Shown here one piece after another: positions 45,625-56,437 of a stretch of 64,000 nucleotides of DNA. Each line of letters starts with the position of its first letter. Positions within the stretch are counted from its first letter, which is position 1. The notes beneath the pieces were generated by a model. That model did not search any database and was not told where the DNA came from. It saw only the letters and a list, made by a program, of their open reading frames with translations. Source of the DNA: Alitta virens (taxonomy: Eukaryota; Annelida; Polychaeta; Phyllodocida; Nereididae); contig OW028573.1 of assembly GCA_932294295.1 (NCBI GenBank), positions 15,148,155 to 15,212,154 of the forward strand. Direction: 5' to 3'. The translations under genes and the position numbers were made by a program.

Positions 45625-48033
45625 AACCATTAATGGGCTAGAACATATTCAATAAGCCATGCATTATTGGTACAACACAACGTTACAGTACAGTCGTTTG
45701 AACCTCACCACAATGGCCTTAAAACTTAGAGGAAAACATGGGACTTATTTATTTGGGGGGATTACCGGGGAAATATCGTCTTGCTGTTTACCAATCCCAT
45801 ATTACCTCCCATGCCTATCCTTAATCTTAGCAACAGCTGAGGTGTTCTTTTTGTCGAGATGGTCTTAACTCTGGTTGTTTTCTAGCATGGCAACCTTGAT
45901 ATCTGGCGTCGTAATGGCGGGGCTCCATATTTGCACCTTCGTCTGCGCAGCATCTGCTAACCTGCTCAATGGAAAGGTCACCAATGCGAACTAACTTAAG
46001 CTAAGTAGGAAGTGCCTGTGGCAGATTCTAGGAAGGACGACAAATCTCCCTGTGGATGGAAGCTGTCAAATTTAGAAGAAGGTCTCAATTTTATTCTTCA
46101 CAAGCCTCCTCGTGCCCACAAAGTGGCTTTAATTTCCTTTCATGATTCCTTCTACTTGTGATCTCCTACTTTTAACTCACTGACATTTAACAGAGCAGAC
46201 TGACAAATGACGCTTGTCCTCCTTTATTTGTCTATGCTCTTTGAAATGTGGGAGTTCGTCACCCACTTCTAAAAATCTCTCACATATCTAGACCAAGTGG
46301 CGAATAATGATGGAAATGGAGCAATCTTTTTGTCCCGTGAGATATTTTCAAAGCTGCACGTTTCGTTTACAGCTCCGGCTATTCGGAGGAAGGAAGCAAT
46401 TACCCCTGTACTCAAGCAGACTGGAGTTCTCTCTGCGTGTTTCTGTTTTGTTCATCTGGAAAAAGACATCTTCAAAGCCAGGATAGATATTGTATTTTGT
46501 CTGTTGTAGGTCCAATGCATTGTATGGCAGATAATCGTACACTTTTCTACTACAGAGAAAAGTCCTCCTGGATTTTTACCTTCGAGAGTTTAATGCACGC
46601 CTCCACTCTGGGATTGCTGTTTTTTTATTAAAATAAAACAAAAAGTACTCAAAGAGTCTTGATGGCACTCTGTCAAAGCTGCCATACACTGATCGTGACA
46701 TCAAGAAAGACATGGAGTTACATAAGATGATGCAAACTGCAGTCTTGCTGATGATGTGGGAGTGACAAGCATCACTCTTAAAGATGCTGAGGGCCATTCT
46801 GTACATCATGTGCCAAGATGAAGTTGACGTGTTGCAACAACACATACACTTGCCACCACCCCCTACATCCCAAGTTCTGCTGTTTCAACAAGACAGAAGA
46901 AACGAATATGGCGAGACAGCCACTGATATCCAAATGGAGGAGTCAGAGAGCTGATGACAGCCTGCTAAAAAGCTGCTCATTAAATAGATAATTAGGCATC
47001 ATTTGCATCTCCCTGTTTCACCATTTTGCTGCTGTTACTGCTGCTGCTTCTTGTTGTTGATAATTATTCTCCATGGTAACCATTTTGTGGTATGTAACAG
47101 AACATTGTTTTCTGTATCCAGTAGAACTTAAATTTGAGATACCACCACGATTTTAAGCTGCATATCAATACCACCATGATTTTAAGATAAACCACTTGGC
47201 GGAGTCCTACTGCCCAATGCAAGAAAGAGCAGCCAAATCCAACCATTGTCTGGTCACATGACAGTTTACATAGCTTTTAAAGATTAACTGTTGCTTAAAA
47301 AACAATATATCAAACCATTGTTTGCATAGTGCCTTAATAGGCAAAAAACTGCCTATAATTGCTTTCTACAAACAAAAGACATCTACGCATGAATAACCAA
47401 GAATTCAAAGCGATGGTGACTTTGCAAGCTCGAATTCAATGGCTATATTGAGACAAAACAAGTTAAAACTGACCCCAATGTCAATAGTTCCAGAATTTGA
47501 GTCACCTCGACTATACGACCCTTCAGCGTTTACTAAATTTGGTCGTAATGGCAAAGTATCATGTATTCCTTCGGTTTGTGCTGACAGAGACTCTCACATC
47601 CACAGATCTCCCTCGCTGTTGCTGCTACACTACCTAGTCAATATCAGTTCTTAATTGCCAGTGTGGGCTGCACGAGTCCCTCTGGAACCATCACAACTTT
47701 TTTGTGGCTTGGTCTCTTCCCCCTTTCATGTTATCTCTTAGGACCAAGTGGACGAGAATAGAAATGCTTAAATAAGTCTTTGTGTGCTCTTTTTGATTGA
47801 TGTACAGAGTTTGGCTCCTGCTTCAACTTCATTGCTCGCGAGCGTATGATTTACAAAGCCACGATGATTGTTTGTAAAAGCACACTTAGCGCATTGTCTT
47901 GCATTGTTGAATCATAGTCCAAAGGATCCTTAACAAACAGCTGAGCAAGAACGTCTGCTGTAAATTGCCTGATATAAATTGCACTCAGTTCTTACTGTCT
48001 ACTCTTTGACGAAGCTCCCAACAGGATATAGAA
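45625..48033. other. Intronic, nothing firmly recognised
   Basis: A plus-strand frame from about 46655 to 46960 is open apart from one stop, with no recognisable domain. AAGACC-like traces occur near 47139-47195. Nothing else was recognised. Confidence 0.35.
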
Positions 48034-48192
48034 CAGAGGTGGATCATAGATGGAAGGAATAAGTAAGGGCAGAGAAACCAAAACCTCTCGAATATTTTAT
48101 TTGTTGTTTTCAAAAGTTGTACCTTTTGATGATTTATTGTCTGTAAGAAGGGGGGTTTTGCCCCCTAAATCTGCTATTGGCTACGCCTCTGA
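48034..48192. mobile_element. Possible hAT-like MITE (CAGAGG...CCTCTG)
   Basis: The left end cagaggtggatc and the right end ggctacgcctctg are imperfect inverted repeats, with a G6/C5 hairpin (ggggggttttgccccc) near the right end. A second right end of the same type (gctacgcccctg, 48433-48444) lies 250 bp further on without a visible left partner. Confidence 0.35.
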
Positions 48193-48734
48193 TCATAATG
48201 CAGATTATAGATGAGCAGTTCAAAGATGTCTTTGTGAGGCCCATAGATACAAAATGATGATAAAAATGACTTCTTGGGTGAAGCTCCTGCCATAATGATG
48301 CATTATTCATGGAACTAAATGATAATAATGGACACCAAAATTTGTTTATTTTATTTGTTTACAAATATATATATTTTTTTTTTTTTCTCTTTTCGAAATT
48401 TTGGAGGGCCAGTGCCCTTATTACACCTTTTCGCTACGCCCCTGATTTAAGATAGATTCAGCAGTATTCGAAACTACAAAGCGTTTAAGTGACACGTGCC
48501 CCTAATGTCGAGTAGACATAACATAGTTAGGAGTAGTTAGGATTACGCAATGTAATATCAATGACACGGTTTAATTACCTATGTTTATACAAATTGTATC
48601 GATGATAAATCAACATATTTAAAAAAAAATTTAATCTGGAAAAAAAAATATACAGATGTAGTTCGAAAAAGTTTGGGCACTGGACTGCAACTGGCCTACA
48701 TGGTATACAGACTGATGGGCACTCTGCAGACACA

Positions 48735-48830
48735 GATCACTGAGAGACAGACTTAGAGACAGACTGAGAGACAGACTGAGAAGACAGACTCAGAGACAGA
48801 CTCAGACTCAGAGACAGACTCAGAGACTTT
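48735..48830. repeat. 12-bp minisatellite (GAGACAGACTCA)
   Basis: About eight degenerate units of gagacagact(c/g)a. Confidence 0.8.
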
Positions 48831-49504
48831 CTTTTTGACCAAGATGTGAAGCAATTTTTAATGAAACTGAAAAACTGACACCCATACATAACTATTTTGA
48901 CTAACAATTTAGTCAGCTTTATCTTAGTTTGATTTTATTTTACTAGGAGATTGGTTATTATGAGTAATTTATGACTACATTTATGACATTGTCTGCAATT
49001 TCGGCTGACTCAGTTGTCAGATAAAGCTGACTAACTTGTTAGTCAAAAATGGCCTTGGGAGTCATTCTATAGATCATTTCAAAACTTGTGAGTTGAAATT
49101 GTCTAAAAACAGCTGTAGTCACAATGTCTAAAAACCTGGTTTCATGCACTAGCCTATCATTTAAAGAGATTTTGGAAGTAGTGGGGTGACACAGACAGTC
49201 AGAGACAAACAGTAGCCATGAGATAAATATAAATGTAGGGACAGACCCTGCATATGGCTTAGGGGCTCATGCATGTAAAGTGAGCCGAATGGGGCACCTG
49301 TTAGTCCAGTAATCAATTGGCTGTTAGCCCTTGGTCAAGTAATATGCCCAATGGTCCTAAGCTCAAGACATAGTTTGGTCGAAATGTCCAGCCAATATGA
49401 AGCTATTTTTCCTGCGTTTTCTTCTCTTTTATTATTACCATATTGGCTGTATTAAAACGTTGTCTGTGCTTTTTATATTCCATGGTGTTAAGAGTTTGAC
49501 TGAA

Positions 49505-49570
49505 ATATATACACAATTTACAATTTTATATACACAATTTACAATTTTATGGACACAATTTACAATTTTC
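49505..49570. repeat. 21-bp tandem repeat, three units
   Basis: The unit is ta(t/g)acacaatttacaatttta, three times in tandem. Confidence 0.85.
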
Positions 49571-50390
49571 GTTGAAAAACACTTTTTGTATCATAATTAT
49601 GGTGAAGTGCCCTTAAAAAGCTCTAAAAGCTAAGAAAAATACAATATCAGAAAAAATATGGTTTAGTCCAAAAGAATGACCTTAAATTTGGGGACGTCTT
49701 TATGGTGGGTTGGTCTTAACTGCCAGGCTCTACTATATATATGAACTTGAGAAAAATAGGATATATGTAATACTATGCATCCATGAGTCCATCTTCACGA
49801 CGTCAAAGTGTTTCTCACTGTCGCTCGTAGAGCAAATTTCACCAAGCCTCAACCATAAAACTAACGTGGAAAATGTCGCACCCAATCTCCCTAACAAACA
49901 TTAAACAATATAAAGATGTTATATACATAGAGTCGTAAGCTTCATTCAATAAATTGCAGCAGACATTAAAATTGACTTTAGCGACATACACGAGACATTA
50001 ATTGACTTAAGTGGCATGCCCCTTATTTGGGTGACCTAAAACTCATAATCCCCTCAAAGAGTGACCCTGCTGTATGCTGGGAGGGATGGAAGTCAGAATG
50101 AATCTAAGTCAGCATTTTCCTCATCAACAATTAATGGATGCTGCGAGCAGCTCGCAGTGTACTGGGATCGAAATTCTAGCTTTTGTGTGGTGTTCCAATA
50201 ATCCATGAAAAATAATCATGAGATGGAAAGATCAAACATGGAAGTTTCTGATTGAAAAGAAATGTTCCATTTGTCCTGCCAAGCATGTAAATATATCGCA
50301 TGCCAGGTCGGTCAGACGTCATTCCGACGCGGGGTCATTGCAGTAATGGCAATAAATAATGTCTACTAATATTTTTCTCATGCAGTACTT

Positions 50391-50700
50391 GGAGAAGCAC
50401 AAAAGGGACAGAAATGACACGAATCCCAACTTTCGAACCCGTAAAAACCCCTCTCAGTAGCCTACTAATTAACTTCAAAGGTCCTGTCTTTCCGATGCCA
50501 AAGTTTTCGCCATCTACTCATCATTATGGCCATATTTGTATGGTCGCAGAGAAGCAGCAGAAAATTCATTAGAGAAATAAGCAAATTTTAAAGTAATTGT
50601 TTCACGAAATTGTTTGTTATCAGCCAGAAATACTGTTGTTACTAACATTTCTGTCATTATGGACATTCATTTTGAATACTATAGACTTATCACACATGGT
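50391..50700 (+). repeat. Dispersed repeat family R2, copy B
   Basis: Partner of 8937-9290, in the same orientation. See that entry for the shared blocks. Confidence 0.55.
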
Positions 50701-51689
50701 GTCTGGATACCACATCTGTGAAGAAGATAAATATTCTTAATTTGTAATATCTGTAAACGATTACAAGAAAATTAGCTACAAGTCCCCTATCAACAGGACA
50801 GGGTTACAACGACCGAGATGAAAGTATGGACTTTCGTCTTGTGTGGGAACTAGCCTTTTAATAAACGTTTGCCACATGAAATACACCTGTTCTAGGGTTA
50901 GGCATACTTTTTTCTATATTGTGCTCAGATTTTGTTGATTTCTTCCCATTATCATGCACTATTTTTGAACTGATGTTTCCTTGCGGTACATAACAGCAAT
51001 GGCCGCCTAGTTAGTTGGAGTGTAAGTCGATAGTAAACAGAGCAGTCCTCGCGTGCATAATGACAAAATAAGGTATGCTAACGTGTTTTTTGAGAAAAAT
51101 GTGTCGTAAATGTCAACTTCCAAGAATTCCTATAAAAGTCTTTCCTACCCTACATCGCATCTTATGCAATGTAGTTCGGTTCTGGCTAAAGAAAATAAGC
51201 GCTAGGAGGGGCCACCCGATGTTATCCTTTTTACTGACAGCCATCCACATTGGCTGAAATAATGTGACAAAAAAGGAGAAAATAATAGGGAAACTGTTAT
51301 TCCTTCAGAAGGGTCCCTGGAGTGTGTCTCACAACTGACTTATTGGCCAAGTGGACTGAACATTTTGCCCAACCTTTGATCAAGGCGTGATCATAAAAAC
51401 TCTCAAACACTTCATAAGATGACCTCCTCTTGTACAAAGAAAGGTCATTATGGCAATCATACCACGTGTCATGACCATCAGGTGCCCCTTTTCTTTAGAA
51501 GGGGCTGTAATTCCTAGCAGTCATGGTTTCAGGTTCTTTACATGTGCTTGTGCGAAATAGAAACTCCCAGGAAATACCCCAAATTAAGATGACAAATTTT
51601 ATACCCCCATTTAAAGTGTTAAAGAGACAACATAACTATTTTTTTTTATCTTGACAGGTCTTGGTGTAGTACGATAAGCTTATTAACTT

Positions 51690-51775
51690 GTAGCAGTTTT
51701 CAGTTGTATGACCCGGTGTTAAAGGTACCAGATAGCTACTCTTAAGTTCCTGGGTTCGATTCAGAATCTGGTCTC
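51690..51775 (+). repeat. tRNA-like SINE head
   Basis: A-box-like 'cggtgttaaaggtaccagat' precedes a B box gggttcgattc at 51752-51762. No body matching families A or B was seen downstream. Confidence 0.4.
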
Positions 51776-51933
51776 ATGTTCTCAAACTTTGTTGTATGAA
51801 GCAAATCAGATTGAATTCTGGCGTACCTTTGGAGATGCCTGGTACTCAGAAGATGCTTCATACTTGGGCAAATAAATGGAAGATTTCATATACATTTTCC
51901 TACAGGGTGTGGAGTCCTGTGGTCCCTATTCTC

Positions 51934-52036
51934 TACATAGCCAATTGTGCCACAGGCGTTTTCTATAATTAGCTAAAAACTATTCCATGCGTTTATCCTT
52001 CTCATGGAAAACGCACGTGGCACATTTGGCCATGTA
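51934..52036. mobile_element. TA-flanked palindromic MITE
   Basis: The left end tacatagccaattgtgccac and the right end gtggcacatttggccatgta are near-perfect inverted repeats beginning and ending with TA, and pairing continues into the gcgttttc/aaaacgc block. A TA duplication would fit a Tc1/mariner-type element. A diverged copy lies at 14786-14881. Confidence 0.65.
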
Positions 52037-54338
52037 ATAACTCACTTTGGAGGGTCACATCATTACACCTCTGCATTTTGTTCTAAGCTGCATTAGAGAT
52101 GCGTGCCCTAATGTTAAAATGTTCCTTAATAATTTCTTATCACTAACTTTCACCAAGGACACTGTGTTCTTTTGGCACATGCCACACTTTGGCAAATTCA
52201 TATTGTTTGTTTTCACATCAAGGTTGTATCATCGCCTGTTTCATTGATATTTGTTTCCGTTATGTTTCATTTGCATCATTCTTGACATGTCTTATTATAA
52301 GCTCCTGTGTCATATTCTTGTTCCTAATTGGCTTCTCATTGTCTTCTATCGAGGACATTATTTATTCCACTCCAACATTTTGGCATTTTTTTCTGCATTA
52401 TTGGTGAAGGCAGCTGCGAAATGAAAATATCATGGTCAAACACACAATATTTAGCATAACGCATATATAATGTTATATCAAATGCAATTTTAACAGAATT
52501 TAATTTTCCCAAGTCTCTCATGATTCACATATAAATGGTGTTCTTATTTAATTCTGCAAGAAGTCTCAGTAAGGCTTTAATAAACGTACATAAATGGGTG
52601 GTCTTAGTGGTGAGGTGGTCTTATAGTAGTGAGGTGATCTTAGATTATGCATCCTGTATCCAAGAAAGGGAAGTTTCATAAGTAAATAGTTAATTTAGTC
52701 CCATGCACTCAACAGGTGTATGTCAGTTGCATAACTTTGTGACAAATAAGCTGTACCTGCTGCTTATTTCTTTTATATGATGATTATTATTATCATTATT
52801 TGACGTAAGAGCAATTACCTTTACTTGTTTTCCGCTTCTTGTCACCTGAGACGTAGGCAAAAACAATAAAAGAGACAATTGTCAGAGTTTGTAGCTCTCA
52901 TCCCAGGTGGCCAATCAGACAAGGATAAAGATCTTAAAAGCGAATGAACTCTCTCCATCCTCCATACAGGTGTACTATGAACAATAGCTTGTTATTACAA
53001 ATGCAAAAATGCCATAATTCAAAATAAAGAGAATTATAGGGACTTAATTCAAAATTGCTTGGATTTTTTGTGGGTTCGACTCCAAGACCATTATGAGCCA
53101 AATCTTGATCGGAAACAATTTGTCTGAACCGTTTAATTGACTTTATTTAATTCTAGTAATTGTAGTGAAAACTCCCACCAAAGGGGTAAATGCGTGGCAT
53201 ACTAATTTTTATGGACTTTAAAATCAGCATCTCTTTTTAACGTCTGTCACAAACGTTACTCTTTAGACGGAATTAAGTTTACATTTGTATATTGCCATAT
53301 TTTATGCATTAGTTCGGGGACATATGGGCTTTCCATTATAGTATATACAATTCGACATAAATCATCGTTTTTAAAATGAAACATGACAGGTCTGTGGGAT
53401 TTTGCTGTTGGGTATGACAGCATTTGTTTAATTTTGTACACAACAAACCCAATTCCTCTTTCCAAGTGTCATGTTTGAGAAGAGGGAAAATCCATCAATT
53501 CTTTCCTATGTTTCATGCAATGATGCTTATTAAGAAAAACAATAGTCAAATGCAGAAGATTGTGTGTGTGAGATTTTGAGCCTTAAGATCTAGTCTAGAC
53601 TAACTTAAGAAGTTGCGTCACACTTAATTGCTGTAATGCATCCAGAATTGAAGTTTCCATTGTCAGTATTGATCAACAATCGATTTAATACCCTTAAGTA
53701 CTCTTCAATGATTAATTCAAATATAATATTTCATCTTATTTCCATACACCTTTAATCAAGCACCGATTTGTTATTTTTTGAAAACTCAATTTTTGAACTG
53801 CTGGTCAAACTGGTTTACAAAACATACCTTAGTGAGGCTTCCCTAACCTATATTGTTTATATATTGCACATTGTATGTACTTGTTTAAAATAAAGTAGTG
53901 TATTCATTAAGTCTATATAGGCTACAGTAAAACTTTATGAAAATGGTTATTCATGAAAATCCGGACCCGTCCATTAGTATCTCTGGATATCCTTTGCCAA
54001 GATGCCCTTCATATAAAATACTATTTAAAATGTGAAGTTTAGATACATTGGATTTTTAATTGCAATGATACCATGTATTTGCCAATATGATTTCATATTT
54101 CTGGTCAACTTTTTGATTCAAGGCGATAGATTTAGATAGCTAGAACTTTGCTAGTTGAGTTAATGGTATGGCTCGTATAACTTTTCAGCTAATTTCAAAA
54201 GTTGTAATTTTGAGTTTGGGAAGTTTTGAAAGAATGTGCCTTTAGAAGTGTTGAAGGTCTTAAATGATGAAGGAATTGATGCTGGCTGATATTGGGAACG
54301 ATTTGCTAAAAATGATTGATGCCAGCTAAATTGTCATT
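52037..54338. other. Intronic, nothing recognised
   Basis: Inverted AAGACCACC-type units lie at 52595-52645 (ggtggtcttagtggtgaggt). The rest is AT-rich without supported features. Confidence 0.4.
52595..52645 (-). repeat. AAGACCACC-type repeat, three units, minus strand
   Basis: Three consecutive 'ggtggtctta' or 'ggtgatctta' units separated by 'gtggtga' or 'tagtga'. Confidence 0.5.
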
Positions 54339-54428
54339 TTGAGCATGTTCATGAGACCCGAATGCGTGATTATTAATTCTCGTGGGCTTTTGCAGACAAT
54401 TTCCAATCTGTGTGCTTTCTGTTTTCAG

Positions 54429-55757
54429 GTGATGTGCAAACTCTACTACTGCGTGCAGGCCATGAGCTATGCCGCATCTATCATCATTCTCACAGTGATC
54501 AGCATCGAAAGATACTTTGCCATCCTGCATCCTTTCCGATGTAAGATGTTAACAACGATATTTCTGCTGAGAGTCATTGTCCTATTAATATGGGTCATTG
54601 CAGCAGGGTGCGGAGTCCCATTCTTGATATTTTACGATCAAGTCGATGTGGGGCATTCTACCTACTTCTGCATAGACACGTGGAGAAGGGATTACGATGG
54701 CAGGGCCTATGTCATTGTCAACCTCGTTCTCTGGTATATCGTACCATTGGTCCTTATGACTGTATTGTATACACGAATTTCAATCGTACTTTGGCGCTCC
54801 AGCAGGACTGATAGTTCCTCAATGATGACGGCAGGGGGACAGGCGCGCAAAGATAAAAGCTTCAAAATAACATTCAAAAAGCGAATCAAAAGACAAACGG
54901 ATGGCAGTTCGTCAAATGACGAGTCGTATTTCACTAGGATAGAACAACTTAACAGAGCAAACAGCGTGTCCAAAAGTGGTTGCCTAGGCTACTCGCCATC
55001 TCGCTGCCTCCGAGACTTCGCGCGAGATGAGGATGAACTCTCGAATGCAGCGGATAGCTCTGACTCCAACAATTACAAGCTGAGCAAGCAGACGAAAAAA
55101 AGCGAGACAGAGGAGGAGGTCATGTCTACACTTTCTGCAAATGACATTTCTGACACAGACGACATTAACGCTGAGTCAAAGACCCTAACAGGAAAGCCGG
55201 ACTCCCATATATCTGCTCTCAGATCTAAGGATTCCAAGAAAGTACCCTTAATCCGCAAAGCCTTGTCGAACGGTATTGCCAGTTTCACTAGTAATGGTCA
55301 ACGCGGTCCTGGCATGGGCCCCAAACCACAGGGCAACTCTCGAAGGTTACTGACGCGCAATATGGCACCGAGGTCTGTGCGATTCTCAGAAATGGCGCGC
55401 CAGGAACGTGGCGAAAATGCTCTCCTGGCTCGGAGAAGAGTCATTCGCCTCTTGGTCGCTATCATCGTAGCATTTGCTCTATGTGTCCTGCCCAACCACA
55501 TTAGAATGCTATGGGAAAAAGTATCCAGCCATCATAACACATCCCAGTGGAATTATCTTATCCCGCCAATAGTGCATCTTATCTTTTACTCCAACAGTGC
55601 TCTAAATCCTGTCCTCTATGCTTTTCTGTCTGACAATTTCCGGAAGTCCTTAAGAGAACTTTTCGGCCGCTTTATGCCTACACCTCACGACAGAGGGCGC
55701 GGCCAATTGGCGCGAAAAAACAACTACTCATTGAAGACCAATCAGACAGTTTTATAG
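54429..55757 (+). CDS. Trissin receptor-like neuropeptide GPCR, exon 3 (TM3 to C-terminus)
   Basis: The three exons join to 567 codons. This exon starts at Val126: the TM3 disulfide Cys128, ERY at 152-154 in place of DRY, Trp180 in TM4, ECL2 Cys206 to pair with Cys128, Pro231 in TM5, a very long ICL3 (about 245-455, Ser/Lys-rich), TM6 FALCVLP at 474-480 (Pro kept, the usual toggle Trp replaced), TM7 NPVLY at 518-522, then an amphipathic helix 8 (FRKSLRELF). The C-terminus QTVL fits a class I PDZ ligand. Class A receptors couple peptide binding outside to G proteins inside. Trissin is a cysteine-rich neuropeptide in insects. The ERYFAILHP and LWRSSR motifs and the long ICL3 support this subfamily. 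A related orphan neuropeptide receptor remains possible. Confidence 0.9.
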   Translation: MMCKLYYCVQAMSYAASIIILTVISIERYFAILHPFRCKMLTTIFLLRVIVLLIWVIAAGCGVPFLIFYDQVDVGHSTYFCIDTWRRDYDGRAYVIVNLVLWYIVPLVLMTVLYTRISIVLWRSSRTDSSSMMTAGGQARKDKSFKITFKKRIKRQTDGSSSNDESYFTRIEQLNRANSVSKSGCLGYSPSRCLRDFARDEDELSNAADSSDSNNYKLSKQTKKSETEEEVMSTLSANDISDTDDINAESKTLTGKPDSHISALRSKDSKKVPLIRKALSNGIASFTSNGQRGPGMGPKPQGNSRRLLTRNMAPRSVRFSEMARQERGENALLARRRVIRLLVAIIVAFALCVLPNHIRMLWEKVSSHHNTSQWNYLIPPIVHLIFYSNSALNPVLYAFLSDNFRKSLRELFGRFMPTPHDRGRGQLARKNNYSLKTNQTVL

Positions 55758-56018
55758 AAGGATAATTAAATTAAACTTCTTGTATATAAATCTACCGCTC
55801 ATGCTCATCTGCAGCCTGAGTGGGCTTGTTGCTAACAACAATTAATTTGTTAAATTTCTGGGAACAGCCTTCTATGTTCATGCACACGCAGTGCTTTGCT
55901 GCACTTTTGGTACTTTTGCTAATCACGCAATATATACAGTACTTAATATTTCTTCAAGGCTATTTTCTGCAACCAGTTCCAATGGGCTAGACCGCGCAAG
56001 AACTGGAGAAACCTTGTG

Positions 56019-56024
56019 AATAAA
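56019..56024 (+). terminator. Candidate poly(A) signal 1, gene 1
   Basis: AATAAA about 260 bp after the gene 1 stop, followed by a GT-rich 'ttgtgtac'. Confidence 0.4.
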
Positions 56025-56431
56025 TTTGTGTACATAGTATTAGAATATGTTGCCAACAAATGTATATATAGTCTAATTACTATTGTTGTCTGCATTCGTT
56101 TCATTGTGATTCGTTCATTAAAAGGGGCTCACATCTGCATTAATGAAGCATTTAGAAGCATTTAAAAACCATTAATTAACAGTCCTGTCAGTATATCCTG
56201 TTGTGAGAGCTTGTTTGGATGCTGTGAAACACTAGGCCTAATGCTTCACAGCGTTGATTTTCCAATTATACAGATTGTAACAGAGTAATTTTGATATAAT
56301 TTAAAACATTTTAAAGCTGATCCTTTGTGGCAGCCACTCTCTGCCTGTCAGTACGTCCACATTTTGTCTCGGTGTCTAAGTTAAATAATAGTAGCTTTTA
56401 ATTGCGATGTTGTTATTTCAATGTAATTTTC

Positions 56432-56437
56432 AATAAA
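56432..56437 (+). terminator. Candidate poly(A) signal 2, gene 1
   Basis: AATAAA about 675 bp after the stop, followed within 20 bp by a T-rich 'gtcctttgct'. Either site, or both, may be used. Confidence 0.4.

Larger units (their letters stand above)
37380..54428 (+). other. Intron 2 of the trissin receptor-like gene (17.0 kb)
   Basis: The donor is gtaaat and the acceptor is the pyrimidine-rich tgctttctgttttcag ending at 54428. It contains the GATA array, hAT-like and TA-flanked elements, SINEs and the B-box array listed separately. Confidence 0.8.

Noticed and set aside
45201..45641. Repeat proteins in several frames of both strands
   Set aside because: The frames are open only because an 18-bp unit without stops is repeated. 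There is no start context, and all frames are equally open.
54306..55501. Minus-strand open frames over exon 3
   Set aside because: Antisense shadows of the receptor exon, without domains.
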